In this document: positions 8,676 through 17,978 of the stretch, piece by piece
How positions within the stretch are numbered: the first letter of the stretch is position 1
How the letters are laid out: each line of letters opens with the position of its first letter
DNA from: JANRLJ01 sp034437895
GTDB lineage: Bacteria > Chloroflexota > Anaerolineae > Aggregatilineales > Phototrophicaceae
Assembly: GCA_034437895.1 (NCBI GenBank)
Contig: DAOTTO010000042.1
Location: 1 to 64,000 of the forward strand
Reading direction: 5' to 3'
DNA: 64,000 nucleotides
Program-made: the position numbers and the translations under genes
The notes under the pieces: model-generated
The model's database searches: none
The model's input: the letters and a program-made list of their open reading frames with translations, nothing else
Told to the model about the DNA's origin: nothing

Positions 8676-9809
8676 TCAGGGTAGGTCAATATCTGGATTA
8701 GTCGAGATGAATGCACGGAACACGGGCGGTTCGATATGAAGGGTTTGTTGAAACTTATCGACCCGCAGCAGACGTTTTTGAACGAGCATCGCCACAGCCT
8801 GTTCGGTTTCGGTATTGGAATTGTATTCTAACAATCGTGCGACTGCTTTTAAGACATGTTGCTCGGCAGGGGTAAGGCTTGTCCAGATCGTCTTACATTC
8901 CATCCGAATAGGACGGCGGATCGCCAACTGCCGGACGAGTTCATCATTCATCGTGCTAGAAGAATCAATCGTCCCCAGCGCATCAAGCAAACGAAACCCA
9001 GAGCGCAGCAGACCCGCATAACTACCTGTCGCCCAAATTAGAAACGTGATGGATTGTTCAGTAACTGTTTTTTGGTTGCGTCCAATTAAATTATCGACCA
9101 TCCGCCGCGCATCCACTTCATTGTAGGGTCCTACGTAGTAAATACTGTCGTTGAATAATTCCGCGAAAGGTTCCATATCCAACACAGAAAGTTCCATTTG
9201 CTCGACCAATGAGGCCAGCGGCGCACGGGTAAACGTTAAAAAACTAAGCTGCTTTTTATTCGTGTCACGCAAGCCGCGTAATGTTTGGAAAAACTTAATC
9301 GGAAGCTGTTTGAGCATTTCTTCAAATTCATCAAACATAAACACGATGCGTATACCGCGCCGCATAAAATAATCTAAGCCAAGCTCAAAATAACGCAGCC
9401 CCATATAGGCGTAAATCGGGTTGCTACCGTCTTGCAAGTTCTGATAAACCTCGTAAAAGCGCTGCCCATCTTCCTTGCCAAGCACTTCAAACGGATAAAA
9501 TGTCATATACAGGCGGTGCATCAATAGCTCATAACCCGCCCAGCAGCGAATCTGTTCATTATCATTGCTACCAAGTGGCCCTAGTAGGTTTGGATCAATA
9601 ATAATCGCCTTAAACTCGCTGGCACCTGTGATATTCATATAGGCTTTTTGCACATCGGGATTAGCTAAATGTTGCAGTAGGTTTGATTTACCAACGCTAC
9701 CAACGCCGATCAACGAGCATGAATCGGCTGCACGCCACCGCTGCATGACATAAGCGACTTCCTCTTTACGAAAATCAATTGGCTGCTTGCGAGAGCGTGA
9801 CCCTTCCAT
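8676..9809 (-). CDS. P-loop ATPase, STAND/ORC-like, with C-terminal winged-helix-like region
   Basis: About 377 residues. Walker A is GVGSVGKSN (around residues 35-43) and Walker B is IRIVFMFDEFEEM. The C-terminal third, around LTPAEQHVLKAVARLL, reads like a winged-helix domain. This order is known from STAND and ORC/Cdc6-like ATPases in Chloroflexota. The start at 9807-9809 is chosen because AAGGAA sits seven bases upstream; the longer frame to 9848 has no ribosome site. Followed after 2 bp by yigZ. Partners and ligand are unknown. Confidence 0.75.
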   Translation of the reverse strand: MEGSRSRKQPIDFRKEEVAYVMQRWRAADSCSLIGVGSVGKSNLLQHLANPDVQKAYMNITGASEFKAIIIDPNLLGPLGSNDNEQIRCWAGYELLMHRLYMTFYPFEVLGKEDGQRFYEVYQNLQDGSNPIYAYMGLRYFELGLDYFMRRGIRIVFMFDEFEEMLKQLPIKFFQTLRGLRDTNKKQLSFLTFTRAPLASLVEQMELSVLDMEPFAELFNDSIYYVGPYNEVDARRMVDNLIGRNQKTVTEQSITFLIWATGSYAGLLRSGFRLLDALGTIDSSSTMNDELVRQLAIRRPIRMECKTIWTSLTPAEQHVLKAVARLLEYNSNTETEQAVAMLVQKRLLRVDKFQQTLHIEPPVFRAFISTNPDIDLP

Positions 9810-9900
9810 AGCAAATTTCCTTCTTGTAACTGACTGTAATCTCAGCATCCCATTGTAGCACGAAAAGGCTATAATCAGCCGCTTAACATGGAGGAATGCG

Positions 9901-10614
9901 ATGGAAAAGCAATATCGTTATTATGATTTTGTCATGGCGGGTTTTGTTACGGTCTTGCTGCTGAGTAATCTTTTAAGCAGCGCCAAATTTATCGATTTTG
10001 GCGTGAGTGTTGGCTCACTAAGATTGATGTTTGACGCAGGAACTTTGGTTTTTCCCGTCTCTTATATCTTTGGCGATATTTTGACGGAAGTCTATGGTTA
10101 TAAACGCTCAAGAAGGGTGATTTGGACGGGTTTTTTCGCCACGATGCTGATGGGCTTTTTTGTTTGGCTGACGGGTGTTCTCCCAGGCGAAAGTGGCTGG
10201 GAGGCCGGTGTGGGACAAACAGCCTACAATGCAATTTTGGGCAGCATTACCAGTCTTATCGTCGCCAGTTTAGCGGCCTATTGGATGGGCGAGTTTACCA
10301 ACAGCTATGTGTTGGCACGTATGAAGATCGTGACGCAGGGGCGTTGGTTATGGTCACGGACGATTACCAGCACACTTGTGGGGCAAGGCGTAGACACTTT
10401 AGTTTTCGTATCAGTGGCAACACTCTTACGAGCAGTCGGTTTTACATGGGCAAATTGGTTATCGGTGGTTTTTACGAGTTACGTATTTAAGGTGAGTATC
10501 GAGGTGCTTTTTACGCCGCTGACGTTGCGTGTTGTCCAATGGCTAAAGAGCGTGGAAAAAGAGGATTACTACGACTATAATACGGAATTTAACCCTTTCC
10601 GGCTAGATCTCTAA
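9901..10614 (+). CDS. yhhQ: Queuosine precursor transporter (YhhQ/VUT family, DUF165)
   Basis: 237-residue inner-membrane protein with about six transmembrane helices. The segment SYIFGDILTEVYGYKRSRRVIW is the family signature, followed by WMGEFTNSYVLARMK. Homologues import queuosine precursors (preQ0/preQ1) for tRNA modification. GGAGG precedes the ATG, and a TATAAT hexamer at 9870-9875 is a likely -10 element. No other queuosine gene is in the window, which fits a salvage-only role here (inference). Convergent with the oxidoreductase gene across a shared hairpin. Confidence 0.9.
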   Translation: MEKQYRYYDFVMAGFVTVLLLSNLLSSAKFIDFGVSVGSLRLMFDAGTLVFPVSYIFGDILTEVYGYKRSRRVIWTGFFATMLMGFFVWLTGVLPGESGWEAGVGQTAYNAILGSITSLIVASLAAYWMGEFTNSYVLARMKIVTQGRWLWSRTITSTLVGQGVDTLVFVSVATLLRAVGFTWANWLSVVFTSYVFKVSIEVLFTPLTLRVVQWLKSVEKEDYYDYNTEFNPFRLDL

Positions 10615-10617
10615 TGA

Positions 10618-10645
10618 AAAGGGGATGGCAATTATGACCATCCCC
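10618..10645 (-). terminator. Terminator hairpin between convergent genes
   Basis: Perfect 8-bp stem GGGGATGG (10621-10628) / CCATCCCC (10638-10645) with a 9-base loop. Read on the minus strand it is followed by TTTT, so it best serves the oxidoreductase gene; it may also stop plus-strand transcription. Confidence 0.65.
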
Positions 10646-10656
10646 ATACGTCTCAT

Positions 10657-13600
10657 CTATTCAAAACCAAGCCGTTTCACTTCGTGATGGAATTTTTTCA
10701 CATTGCCAAGTTTGATCTGCTCATAGCCACGAATCATATCTGGCAGGCTGGCAAGTTCGACTACGCGATCATACGTTTCGGCTGTTAAATTCTTGAGGGC
10801 GCGTTCAATCAAGCCGCGATATTCTTGAATGAGTTGGCGTTCCACCCGGCGGACTTCCGCATAGCCGAAAATATCGAGTGGCGTTCCGCGCAGACCCTTC
10901 ATCGTCATCATCAATCGGTAAACATGATCGAACCATTGCCCCAACTTAAGTTTGTTTTTCAGTCCTAATGACCTCAGCAGAGGAGGGTGGAGCATATAGC
11001 TGGCGGTTGCCTTCGCCCCAAATCCATCTTCAAGCGATTGCTTAACCTCGGATTTCATGTGTAACCGCGCCACCTCATACTCATCTTTGTAGGCCATCAG
11101 TTTAAATAAATACCGTGCTACAGCCTCGCTTAGGCGTGTATCGCCAATCTCTAGCTGTTTTTCAACTTCAATCACATGTTTTACAAAATCCACATACTGT
11201 TGGGCGTAAGCGCTGTTCTGATAGTCGATGAGTTCTGGGACGCGGATTTGTAACAGACGGGACAATTCAATTTCAGCGCCAACGGCTTCAATCATAACTT
11301 GCGCTTTTGGCGTTACAACCGGATCAAGATGGATTGTGCCGGGACGATGAAAATTGAGTGTTTGTATCCAATCCGGCTGCGCCACTACACGCCGCCCCGC
11401 ACGAAAAGCCTGTGTATTCGCTTTAATCGCAGCGCCATTAAGTTTAATAGCTTCTTCAATTGCATTAGCGCTAATGGGCAGCAAACCGCGCTGATAAGCT
11501 GCGCCGACGACAATCATATTGGCGGACATGGCACTACCAAACAGGAGTTCCGAAAGAACCGTTGCATCCAAGCGAAAGTTATCTTCCTGCCGAGTATTTC
11601 TATCAATCGCATTGAGGAGAATCTTTTCTCTTGGATATTTGATGGCTGTTGAAATGACCATGCTTCCCGTTGGTATTTCGCTGGTAGAAATCACCGCCGT
11701 CGTTCTATCACGTCGCGCACGGCTCAAATTAACCGGATCAGAGGCGGAGAGTAGATCAAAGACCAAATAACAGTCAGCAGCTCCAGCCGATACTTTGTTT
11801 GCGCCAATATGATAATCATTCAATAGACGCAGGTTAGCAACCACAGGGCCACCTTTTTGGCTTAATCCCGTTTGGTCGAGACCACGCACAAATTTACCAT
11901 CTAACATAGCGGCAGTCGCCAAAATCTGATTAGTCGTGACAACACCCGTACCGCCTATACCCATCATATACACGTTCCATTCGCCCGTGAAGTGATACTC
12001 TGGTTCGGGCAAGTCAGTATTGATGTCATACTCGCGCCGCGCTATTTGTTCGCCCGGTATAATAGTAATGAATGCAGGGCAATCACCCTTAAGGCAGCTA
12101 TAATCTTTATTGCAAGAGGACTGGTGAATTTGTGTCTTGCGCCCGAATTCTGTTTCGACTGGAAAAACGCTCAAACAGTTCGATTTAACACCGCAGTCGC
12201 CGCAGCCTTCACAAACTGCCTCATTGATAAACACCCTCATTTCTGGCTCTGGGGCCAAACCGCGTTTGCGCTTGCGCCGAAGTTCAGCGGCACATTCTTG
12301 ATCGTGAATCAAAATGGTTACGCCCGGAATTTCTCTTAAAACGCTCTGTGCTTCATCCAGCCGATCACGGTGCCAGATTTCCACACCTTCCGCCCATTTT
12401 GTTCCCTTAGCATATTTATCAGGTTCATCGCTGGTTACGATGATCTTGCCGACACCTTCCGCTTTGAGCGCATGGGTAAGTTCAGGTACGGGCATTGCGC
12501 CATCTGCATCTTGCCCGCCTGTCATCGCAACCGCCGAATTATAGAGGATTTTATAGGTAATGTTGACTTTAGCAGCTATCGATTGGCGAATAGCTAACGA
12601 ACCAGAATGGAACAGCGTACCATCACCAATATTCTGGAACATGTGGTTTAAGTTACTGAATTGCGACGCGCCGACCCACTGAACACCTTCGCCGCCCATT
12701 TGGGTTAAGCCAATTGTCGTCTCCGAGCCGGATAACAAAGTCATCGTGTGGCAGCCGATGCCTGCGCCCGCAAGTGACCCTTCAGGCAGCACGGTGGAAC
12801 TGTTATGCGGACAACCCGAACAGAAAAATGGACTGCGCGGCAGTAGCGGCACAGTCAATATATCTACTGGTGTTTGAATTTGTTGAAGCCGAGTCTGAAT
12901 TGACTCTAGTGGAATGCGCTGGCTAATCCGCTTGGCAATAATCTGTGCGATTTTATCGACATCAAGCTCGCCATGCGGACTGATGAATGCTTTTTCAAAC
13001 TCATCGCGTTTTCCGATGATGTTAGGGCGCTCACTGCGATGATAAAGAATATCCCGAATGAAAAATTCCATAAATGCGCGTTTTTCTTCAATTATCAGAA
13101 TTTCCTCTAAACCTTGAGAAAATTCGTGGATAATCTGTGGCTCCATAGGAAACATCATTCCTATCTTAAGCAGGCGTATGCCGTATTGATGAAGTTGTTC
13201 TTCTTCTAAGCCGAGTTCGTGGAGCGCTTGGCGAACATCGTAGTAGGTTTTGCCTGCTGCAATGATGCCTAGCCAAGCATCGGACGTTGGCACAGTAATG
13301 CAATTGATACCATTGGCAGTCGCAAATAATTTCGCCGCTTCTAGCCGGCCATCATGAATCTCTCGTTCCATGGCTAAACTGTAAGGTGTAAGAAGGCGTG
13401 TATTCTGATTGTGCTGCCAAGTCTTGCCATTATAAGAAAATTCTGGTGTCTCAATGATGACGCGATCTGGTGAGACTTGAGCTATGCTGAATTCATCAGC
13501 GACATTTGTAACGATCTTGAATCCGACCCAAAGGCCGGAAAAACGTGAGAGTTCAAAACCGAGTCGTCCCAGATCAAGAATATCTTGTGTGCTTCCGGGA

Positions 13601-14169
13601 TATAAAACGGGAAACAAAGCATCGTAAAGGGTTACTTCAGAGTGAGAAGGCAAGGTTGACGATTTTGAAATCGGATCATCGCCTGCAAGAGCCAAAACCC
13701 CGCCGTTTCTGCCTACACCTGTAAAATTCGCATGTTTAAATATGTCACCGCTTCGATCAACACCAGGTGCTTTGCCATACCACATACCGAGTACACCATC
13801 GTACTTAGGGTCAGGCAGCATATTTGCGGTCTGGCTACCGAAAATTGCGGTTGCTCCAAGCTCCTCATTGATTGCAGGTAAAAGATGAACCTGATGTTCC
13901 TTCATAATGCGATTGCTTTGTTGGATCGTCATATCTAGGCTGCCAAGTGGCGAACCACGATAGCCAGAAACCAAGGTTGCTGTGTTCAATCCACGCCTTT
14001 TATCTGCACGATGCTGGTCAAGCGGCAGTCGGACTATGGCTTGAACGCCAGAGAGCAAAATCCAGCCTTCTTCTTTTGTGTATTTATCTTCGAGTGTAAA
14101 TGTATTTTCTGTAAGATTATGTTTGTCTTCGTGAGGTGGTGTTGCAAGGATATTTTGTTCAGTGAGCAT
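10657..14169 (-). CDS. Indolepyruvate:ferredoxin oxidoreductase, fused alpha/gamma (IorA-IorB type)
   Basis: 1170-residue cytoplasmic enzyme that oxidatively decarboxylates aryl (or related 2-oxo) acids to acyl-CoA, passing electrons to ferredoxin. Order: N-terminal pyruvate-oxidoreductase-like domain; TPP-binding domain (GDGTLFHSGSLAIRQ, then AMTGGQDADGAMPVPE); cysteine clusters CEGCGDCGVKSNC and CNKDYSCLKGDC; and a C-terminal gamma domain (GIGGTGVVTTNQIL, GLSQKGGPV). This long fused form is known in several phyla; IorA and IorB are separate in many archaea. It is monocistronic, with the non-coding 14170-14629 stretch upstream. 2-oxo-acid specificity cannot be read from sequence. Confidence 0.9.
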   Translation of the reverse strand: MLTEQNILATPPHEDKHNLTENTFTLEDKYTKEEGWILLSGVQAIVRLPLDQHRADKRRGLNTATLVSGYRGSPLGSLDMTIQQSNRIMKEHQVHLLPAINEELGATAIFGSQTANMLPDPKYDGVLGMWYGKAPGVDRSGDIFKHANFTGVGRNGGVLALAGDDPISKSSTLPSHSEVTLYDALFPVLYPGSTQDILDLGRLGFELSRFSGLWVGFKIVTNVADEFSIAQVSPDRVIIETPEFSYNGKTWQHNQNTRLLTPYSLAMEREIHDGRLEAAKLFATANGINCITVPTSDAWLGIIAAGKTYYDVRQALHELGLEEEQLHQYGIRLLKIGMMFPMEPQIIHEFSQGLEEILIIEEKRAFMEFFIRDILYHRSERPNIIGKRDEFEKAFISPHGELDVDKIAQIIAKRISQRIPLESIQTRLQQIQTPVDILTVPLLPRSPFFCSGCPHNSSTVLPEGSLAGAGIGCHTMTLLSGSETTIGLTQMGGEGVQWVGASQFSNLNHMFQNIGDGTLFHSGSLAIRQSIAAKVNITYKILYNSAVAMTGGQDADGAMPVPELTHALKAEGVGKIIVTSDEPDKYAKGTKWAEGVEIWHRDRLDEAQSVLREIPGVTILIHDQECAAELRRKRKRGLAPEPEMRVFINEAVCEGCGDCGVKSNCLSVFPVETEFGRKTQIHQSSCNKDYSCLKGDCPAFITIIPGEQIARREYDINTDLPEPEYHFTGEWNVYMMGIGGTGVVTTNQILATAAMLDGKFVRGLDQTGLSQKGGPVVANLRLLNDYHIGANKVSAGAADCYLVFDLLSASDPVNLSRARRDRTTAVISTSEIPTGSMVISTAIKYPREKILLNAIDRNTRQEDNFRLDATVLSELLFGSAMSANMIVVGAAYQRGLLPISANAIEEAIKLNGAAIKANTQAFRAGRRVVAQPDWIQTLNFHRPGTIHLDPVVTPKAQVMIEAVGAEIELSRLLQIRVPELIDYQNSAYAQQYVDFVKHVIEVEKQLEIGDTRLSEAVARYLFKLMAYKDEYEVARLHMKSEVKQSLEDGFGAKATASYMLHPPLLRSLGLKNKLKLGQWFDHVYRLMMTMKGLRGTPLDIFGYAEVRRVERQLIQEYRGLIERALKNLTAETYDRVVELASLPDMIRGYEQIKLGNVKKFHHEVKRLGFE

Positions 14170-14340
14170 AAATCCCTCTAATCAACATGCTCAAACGGAT
14201 ATTTGGTGTTTGATATTTATTGAGATGAGTGTCTTGTAAAAAGAGCATATCACGATATGTGCAAAAAGTACAATTTATACTGGTATTTATTTGGATGTTT
14301 TTACAATTTTGCGAACGGGGATTTGAGTTTCATCAAATTA
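14170..14340. other. AT-rich non-coding leader of the oxidoreductase gene
   Basis: Part of the 460-bp gap before tRNA-Glu. Apart from the inverted repeat at 14245-14262 I see no ORF or clear sigma-70 promoter here. The composition is AT-rich, in sharp contrast to the GC-rich structured element that follows. Confidence 0.6.
14245..14262. promoter_or_regulatory. Inverted repeat, possible operator upstream of the oxidoreductase gene
   Basis: CATATC (14246-14251) and GATATG (14254-14259) form a perfect 6-bp inverted repeat with a 2-base spacer, about 80 bp upstream of the oxidoreductase start. The size suits a dimeric repressor site. No regulator is identified. Confidence 0.3.
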
Positions 14341-14580
14341 GTCGCCGATAAAGTCCGCTATCAGGCCAGGCCGAAGCCTCCGGGTTGAGGGAAACTGAGC
14401 GAAAGCCCCCTTGGGCGAAAGCGCGTCGCATTGCGACCAGTCCTGATAGCAGCTATTATCGCGCCTCGCCATGGGGCGAGGTCGAGTAAGGTGCAAGTGA
14501 TAACCCGTTATCATCGCACCGGGTTTTCAGGCACAGCAAAGCGTCGCCATGAAAACTATTCCGCGATAAGGTCTCTTATC
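14341..14580. ncRNA. Candidate structured non-coding RNA, family not recognised
   Basis: No plausible ORF. The stretch is GC-rich against AT-rich flanks and full of complementary blocks. A perfect 9-bp helix (14357-14365 / 14442-14450) encloses smaller hairpins, including 14425-14429 / 14433-14437. An 8-bp helix (14456-14463 / 14562-14569) encloses three more: 14464-14470 / 14475-14481, 14490-14494 / 14516-14520 with an inner 14499-14503 / 14508-14512, and 14523-14529 / 14550-14556. A competing hairpin is 14565-14570 / 14575-14580. Two GC-GAAA-GC tetraloops on the plus strand hint at that strand, but the minus strand has one C-TTCG-G loop. I could not match it to RNase P, tmRNA, SRP, 6S or a riboswitch I know. 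Confidence 0.4.
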
Positions 14581-14600
14581 ACGAGTAATTGATCTGGCAA

Positions 14601-14630
14601 ATTTCCGCATCTTTTTGTAGACGCGGAAAT
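14601..14630 (-). terminator. Hairpin directly after tRNA-Glu
   Basis: Stem ATTTCCGC (14601-14608) / GCGGAAAT (14623-14630), extendable by four inner pairs. It abuts the tRNA 3' end on the minus strand and is followed there by only three T residues. Possible processing signal or weak terminator. Confidence 0.4.
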
Positions 14631-14702
14631 GCCCCATACGGGATTCGAACCCGTGTTTTAGCCTTGAGAGGGCCACGTCCTAGGCCTCTGGACGAATGGG
14701 AC
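14630..14702 (-). tRNA. tRNA-Glu (anticodon CTC)
   Basis: 73-nt cloverleaf read on the minus strand. The acceptor pairs GTCCCAT with ATGGGGC; the D-arm is GTCC/GGAC; the anticodon arm is TGGCC/GGCTA around loop CTCTCAA, giving anticodon CTC; the T-arm is ACGGG-TTCGAAT-CCCGT. The discriminator is A and CCA is not encoded. A promoter-like pair lies just upstream (14716-14744). Confidence 0.93.
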
Positions 14703-14715
14703 TGATAATGAAGAT

Positions 14716-14744
14716 AGTTTATCAGTAAACGATACATGGGTCAA
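14716..14744 (-). promoter_or_regulatory. Promoter of tRNA-Glu
   Basis: On the minus strand TTGACC (14739-14744) and TAAACT (14716-14721) are 17 bases apart. The -10 ends 14 bases before the mature tRNA 5' end. Confidence 0.6.
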
Positions 14745-14777
14745 GATGTTTTGATACGGCATCATCATGAGAAACAC

Positions 14778-17177
14778 TTAGATGGATAAACGCCGAAGAT
14801 ATTCCAAATTGTAGACCGAAAGTTGTTCCCCTAATTTATCACCAATGAGCTTTTGAGTGCGAATAGCATCTTCTAATAATCGCCGGGCTATATTGTGATC
14901 CTGTAGATTGATTAAAGCAGATGCAAGGTTTGATTGAGCGCGAGCCAATCCATACAGGTTATTGCTATTTTGCAGGTAAGCGACGGCTAAAGAAAAATGC
15001 TCGTGAGCGCTCACGTAATCTTCAAGCGCATTACTACTCCGTCCCATCACTGTATGGCTTCGCGCCAAGAACAACCGATCATCCGGCGAAAGTAGGGCAG
15101 CCTTTCCTGCCATCGCTTGGCAGTTTGCGATATCATTTTTGAGAAGGTAGGCTTCTGAAGCAAGAAGCAAAGACTCACGGGTGATTTCGGCATGCTTGAG
15201 ATAATCAAGCGCCTGAGACCCATTCATCATATCTATTGCAAGTTGAGCAAGTTCAAGAGATACGCGATCTGTTAACTTTGCATCTTTTAATCGTATAGTT
15301 GTAGCCGCAGATTGCTCAAGTGTTTTCAAAGCGTTGTTAAAGTCTCCTTGACATCTGAAAACGACACCTAGTTCGATCAACGCTTTAGCCTGAATCTTAA
15401 AATTACCGCCCTGCCCTGCTTTTTCGATGACGTATTGCAGGATGTGATGCGCCTCATCCCATTGGCATCCACGCCGCATAACAACGGAATAAGCAATTTG
15501 TAGTTGAATATCCAGAGATTTCTTCCTAGTTTGATAAAGGTTTTGCAAAGTAATACGCCAAAGGTCATCATGCTGATTAACGCCGGATTCTAACAGCATG
15601 AGCATCCATCTTTCTTGGGTGACACTCTCTATATGAAGCCATTTTTTATTGAGAAGTTTAGCGATTGCAGCTAGGCCAATATGTGGATAGTCGCTGCTCT
15701 TTTGCTGCAATCTAATGAGTAATTCCTCGACAATTTGGACAATATTAGCCTCATTTCGTGTATAAATCGCCTGAAAATACTGAACATGCAAAGTTAAAGG
15801 CTTACAAAGATAAGGTTCTAACGAGATCACCTCAACCATGTGATGTCGGATAAGCTCTGAAAAGCCCTCTAGGTAAAGCATCTCCCCAAATAACTCAATC
15901 ACTTGACTTATACGAGGCTCAAAAGCTGGATATAGCATAAGTGCAGCAAAGAACCTTATTGCTTTTTCGCTCAAACGACGGTAATTTTCTTCCAAGCCAA
16001 GTTGGGAAATCTCAAAATTCGAGACCAATAGATCACCCATTGCTAACTGTTCTGCTGCCAATCTTATTGATCTTGGGTTGCCGCCCACAGCATCCCATAG
16101 CAAATTAATCGCATATTCATCTAAGTTCTCGGCTTGGCGCTTATTCTCTGTATTATATTCAATCATTAAACGCATCTCATCATACGTTATCTCATTCAAT
16201 ACAAGATGCTCGGTTAGATGAGACGAAGGAATAAAGTCGCAATTAATCAAAATAACCTGTGCTGGGTGCAGCAGTTGCAAGAGATCATCTATGAAAGATG
16301 AGATTTCTTGGATTCGCCCCAAATTATCAATAACAATCACGCAATGATAAAGTAGTAAATATTCTTGTAAGCCTATAATTGAATTTTCGACATAGATTTG
16401 CCTATCTATAGTGTCATAAATGATAGCGGGTGATTCCGGCGCACTTATCCATATTAACTGATCGATCTGTGGGGTTTCTGGCAAGCGCCCTCCAATGTAG
16501 GCTCGGATATAGGACTCAATTAAGGACGTTTTGCCAATTCCACTAGCGCCGGAAACAAAGAGATTAAAAGCGAAATTTCCCGCAAGCAGACTTTGGATTA
16601 TTCCAAAATCCCCTTCCCTACCAAACAATATTGAGGATGCAACACCGGGAAGCTGCGCTCTCAAGCGAATTTCGCGCTGAAGAGAACACGCCTCCCATTC
16701 TTGTGCGATTAAAATACGATAGATACGTTGAAACCCCTTATGACGATAACGCCGTACGGTACGATCTGTGATACCCGCCAATTCGCTAAACTCTAGGAGG
16801 CTAATATTTAAACCAACACGAACATAACAATAGTATAGATAAGACCAGCTTAACAACTCCGCAGCATTTTGTTGAGTATCCTGAATAATCGCTTGTTTTG
16901 CCTCTATAAGAGAAGAGGTATCGGAAAGAGACACTAAATCCAGTGATTGCCTGGTCCGATAGTAATGCTCACGAATTGTTGTCGTTAAAATATAAAAGAC
17001 AGCGAATTCACGCGCATCTTCTATTTTTGGTAAACTCGGATCGGCTAAGAAAACATCAACCAGAACTAGTGTTCGCAGCCTATTGCTAAAACTAAGCCCC
17101 TCAGATGCACTTACCAGCTCATCAAGCGCAGCAACAATATCGGCTATAGAAATAAAATTGTGATCTTTATTTACCAT
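14778..17177 (-). CDS. STAND-type NTPase regulator with N-terminal HTH and C-terminal TPR repeats
   Basis: 799 residues. An N-terminal all-helical part contains an HTH-like segment (residues ~128-148, LAGITDRTVRRYR). A P-loop domain follows with Walker A SGASGIGKTS (~209-218) and Walker B VIVIDN (~281-286). The C-terminal third consists of tetratricopeptide-like repeats. This layout is typical of STAND transcription or signal regulators, where the repeats sense an inducer. The ATG overlaps the stop of the preceding gene (17171-17177), so the two are translationally coupled. Target genes and ligand are unknown. Confidence 0.8.
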   Translation of the reverse strand: MVNKDHNFISIADIVAALDELVSASEGLSFSNRLRTLVLVDVFLADPSLPKIEDAREFAVFYILTTTIREHYYRTRQSLDLVSLSDTSSLIEAKQAIIQDTQQNAAELLSWSYLYYCYVRVGLNISLLEFSELAGITDRTVRRYRHKGFQRIYRILIAQEWEACSLQREIRLRAQLPGVASSILFGREGDFGIIQSLLAGNFAFNLFVSGASGIGKTSLIESYIRAYIGGRLPETPQIDQLIWISAPESPAIIYDTIDRQIYVENSIIGLQEYLLLYHCVIVIDNLGRIQEISSFIDDLLQLLHPAQVILINCDFIPSSHLTEHLVLNEITYDEMRLMIEYNTENKRQAENLDEYAINLLWDAVGGNPRSIRLAAEQLAMGDLLVSNFEISQLGLEENYRRLSEKAIRFFAALMLYPAFEPRISQVIELFGEMLYLEGFSELIRHHMVEVISLEPYLCKPLTLHVQYFQAIYTRNEANIVQIVEELLIRLQQKSSDYPHIGLAAIAKLLNKKWLHIESVTQERWMLMLLESGVNQHDDLWRITLQNLYQTRKKSLDIQLQIAYSVVMRRGCQWDEAHHILQYVIEKAGQGGNFKIQAKALIELGVVFRCQGDFNNALKTLEQSAATTIRLKDAKLTDRVSLELAQLAIDMMNGSQALDYLKHAEITRESLLLASEAYLLKNDIANCQAMAGKAALLSPDDRLFLARSHTVMGRSSNALEDYVSAHEHFSLAVAYLQNSNNLYGLARAQSNLASALINLQDHNIARRLLEDAIRTQKLIGDKLGEQLSVYNLEYLRRLSI

Positions 17178-17974
17178 TTTGCATTGGGAAAAGTGTTTAT
17201 CTTGGCATCAAGGCCAACACGCTTATACATTTGAAAACCCGTAAAGGGATGTCCTAAAATACCATCATGGATGGCCCATGAACGCCCACGCACCGTATTT
17301 GCAAAACTGGGCTGGCGAAATGGATTATCTGAGAGCAAACGTGCATGAAGATCGCCACCTTCTTGAAACTCTCGGTGAATTTCTTGCATGTCTCGATGTC
17401 CACGCAAATAATTAAAGCCATAACGCTCAAACACAATTGCATTATGATAAGCCAACGGTTCAATGAAGAATAGATCATGCCCTATATTCTGTATGAATCG
17501 ATCAAAGATGGGGACAAATTGCTTAAAGACTCGTAATCCCTTACGAATTTGTCCTGGTGCAAGCCCTGCTCTCATGGCTTCTTTTTCGGCTGCAATATTC
17601 CTACTACTGGTACCGAATTGCGTTGCGTTGCCCTGTTGATCGACATCAATGTTAAAACGCGGCGCATCAGGATCGTTGACGACAACCAGAAGTACCAAAA
17701 GATGATGATTGAAGGTATCTGCCATATTGATGTAAAGAATCGCGTCACTATCCGTTGAGCGCCATTTTGCAGTAATCTCCATGGCGCGGCTGCCGGTTGG
17801 ACAGCGAAAAGTCACCACTGGATATTCATCAATTGCTACCTTGAAGGTGTTTCGATCAATACCGTAATTGCTAAACAACCAGTCCGGCAGCAGCGTCTTG
17901 TAGATGGCATGTTTATCAGCTTCCGGCAAATTGTTGATTTCGCGTATGGAATGGGGCCATGATAAAGGCAGCAT
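17171..17974 (-). CDS. Conserved-looking protein of unknown function
   Basis: 267 residues from the ATG at 17972-17974. A longer frame to 18034 would start with TTG inside smpB and is less likely. No signal peptide, no transmembrane helix and no motif I can assign. A hydrophobic stretch, HHLLVLLVVVNDP, looks like a buried beta strand. It lies 4 bp after smpB, and its stop overlaps the start of the STAND regulator, so the two products are probably made together. A functional link between the unknown protein and the STAND regulator is a reasonable inference. Confidence 0.7.
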   Translation of the reverse strand: MLPLSWPHSIREINNLPEADKHAIYKTLLPDWLFSNYGIDRNTFKVAIDEYPVVTFRCPTGSRAMEITAKWRSTDSDAILYINMADTFNHHLLVLLVVVNDPDAPRFNIDVDQQGNATQFGTSSRNIAAEKEAMRAGLAPGQIRKGLRVFKQFVPIFDRFIQNIGHDLFFIEPLAYHNAIVFERYGFNYLRGHRDMQEIHREFQEGGDLHARLLSDNPFRQPSFANTVRGRSWAIHDGILGHPFTGFQMYKRVGLDAKINTFPNAKW

Positions 17975-17978
17975 AGGC

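Noticed and set aside
14341..14580. RNase P RNA, tmRNA or SRP RNA
   Set aside because: AAAGTCCG and a CACAG block gave a passing likeness to RNase P, but spacing, length (~240) and the missing 3' conserved region do not fit. No tRNA-like end or tag frame for tmRNA and no SRP domain IV motif.
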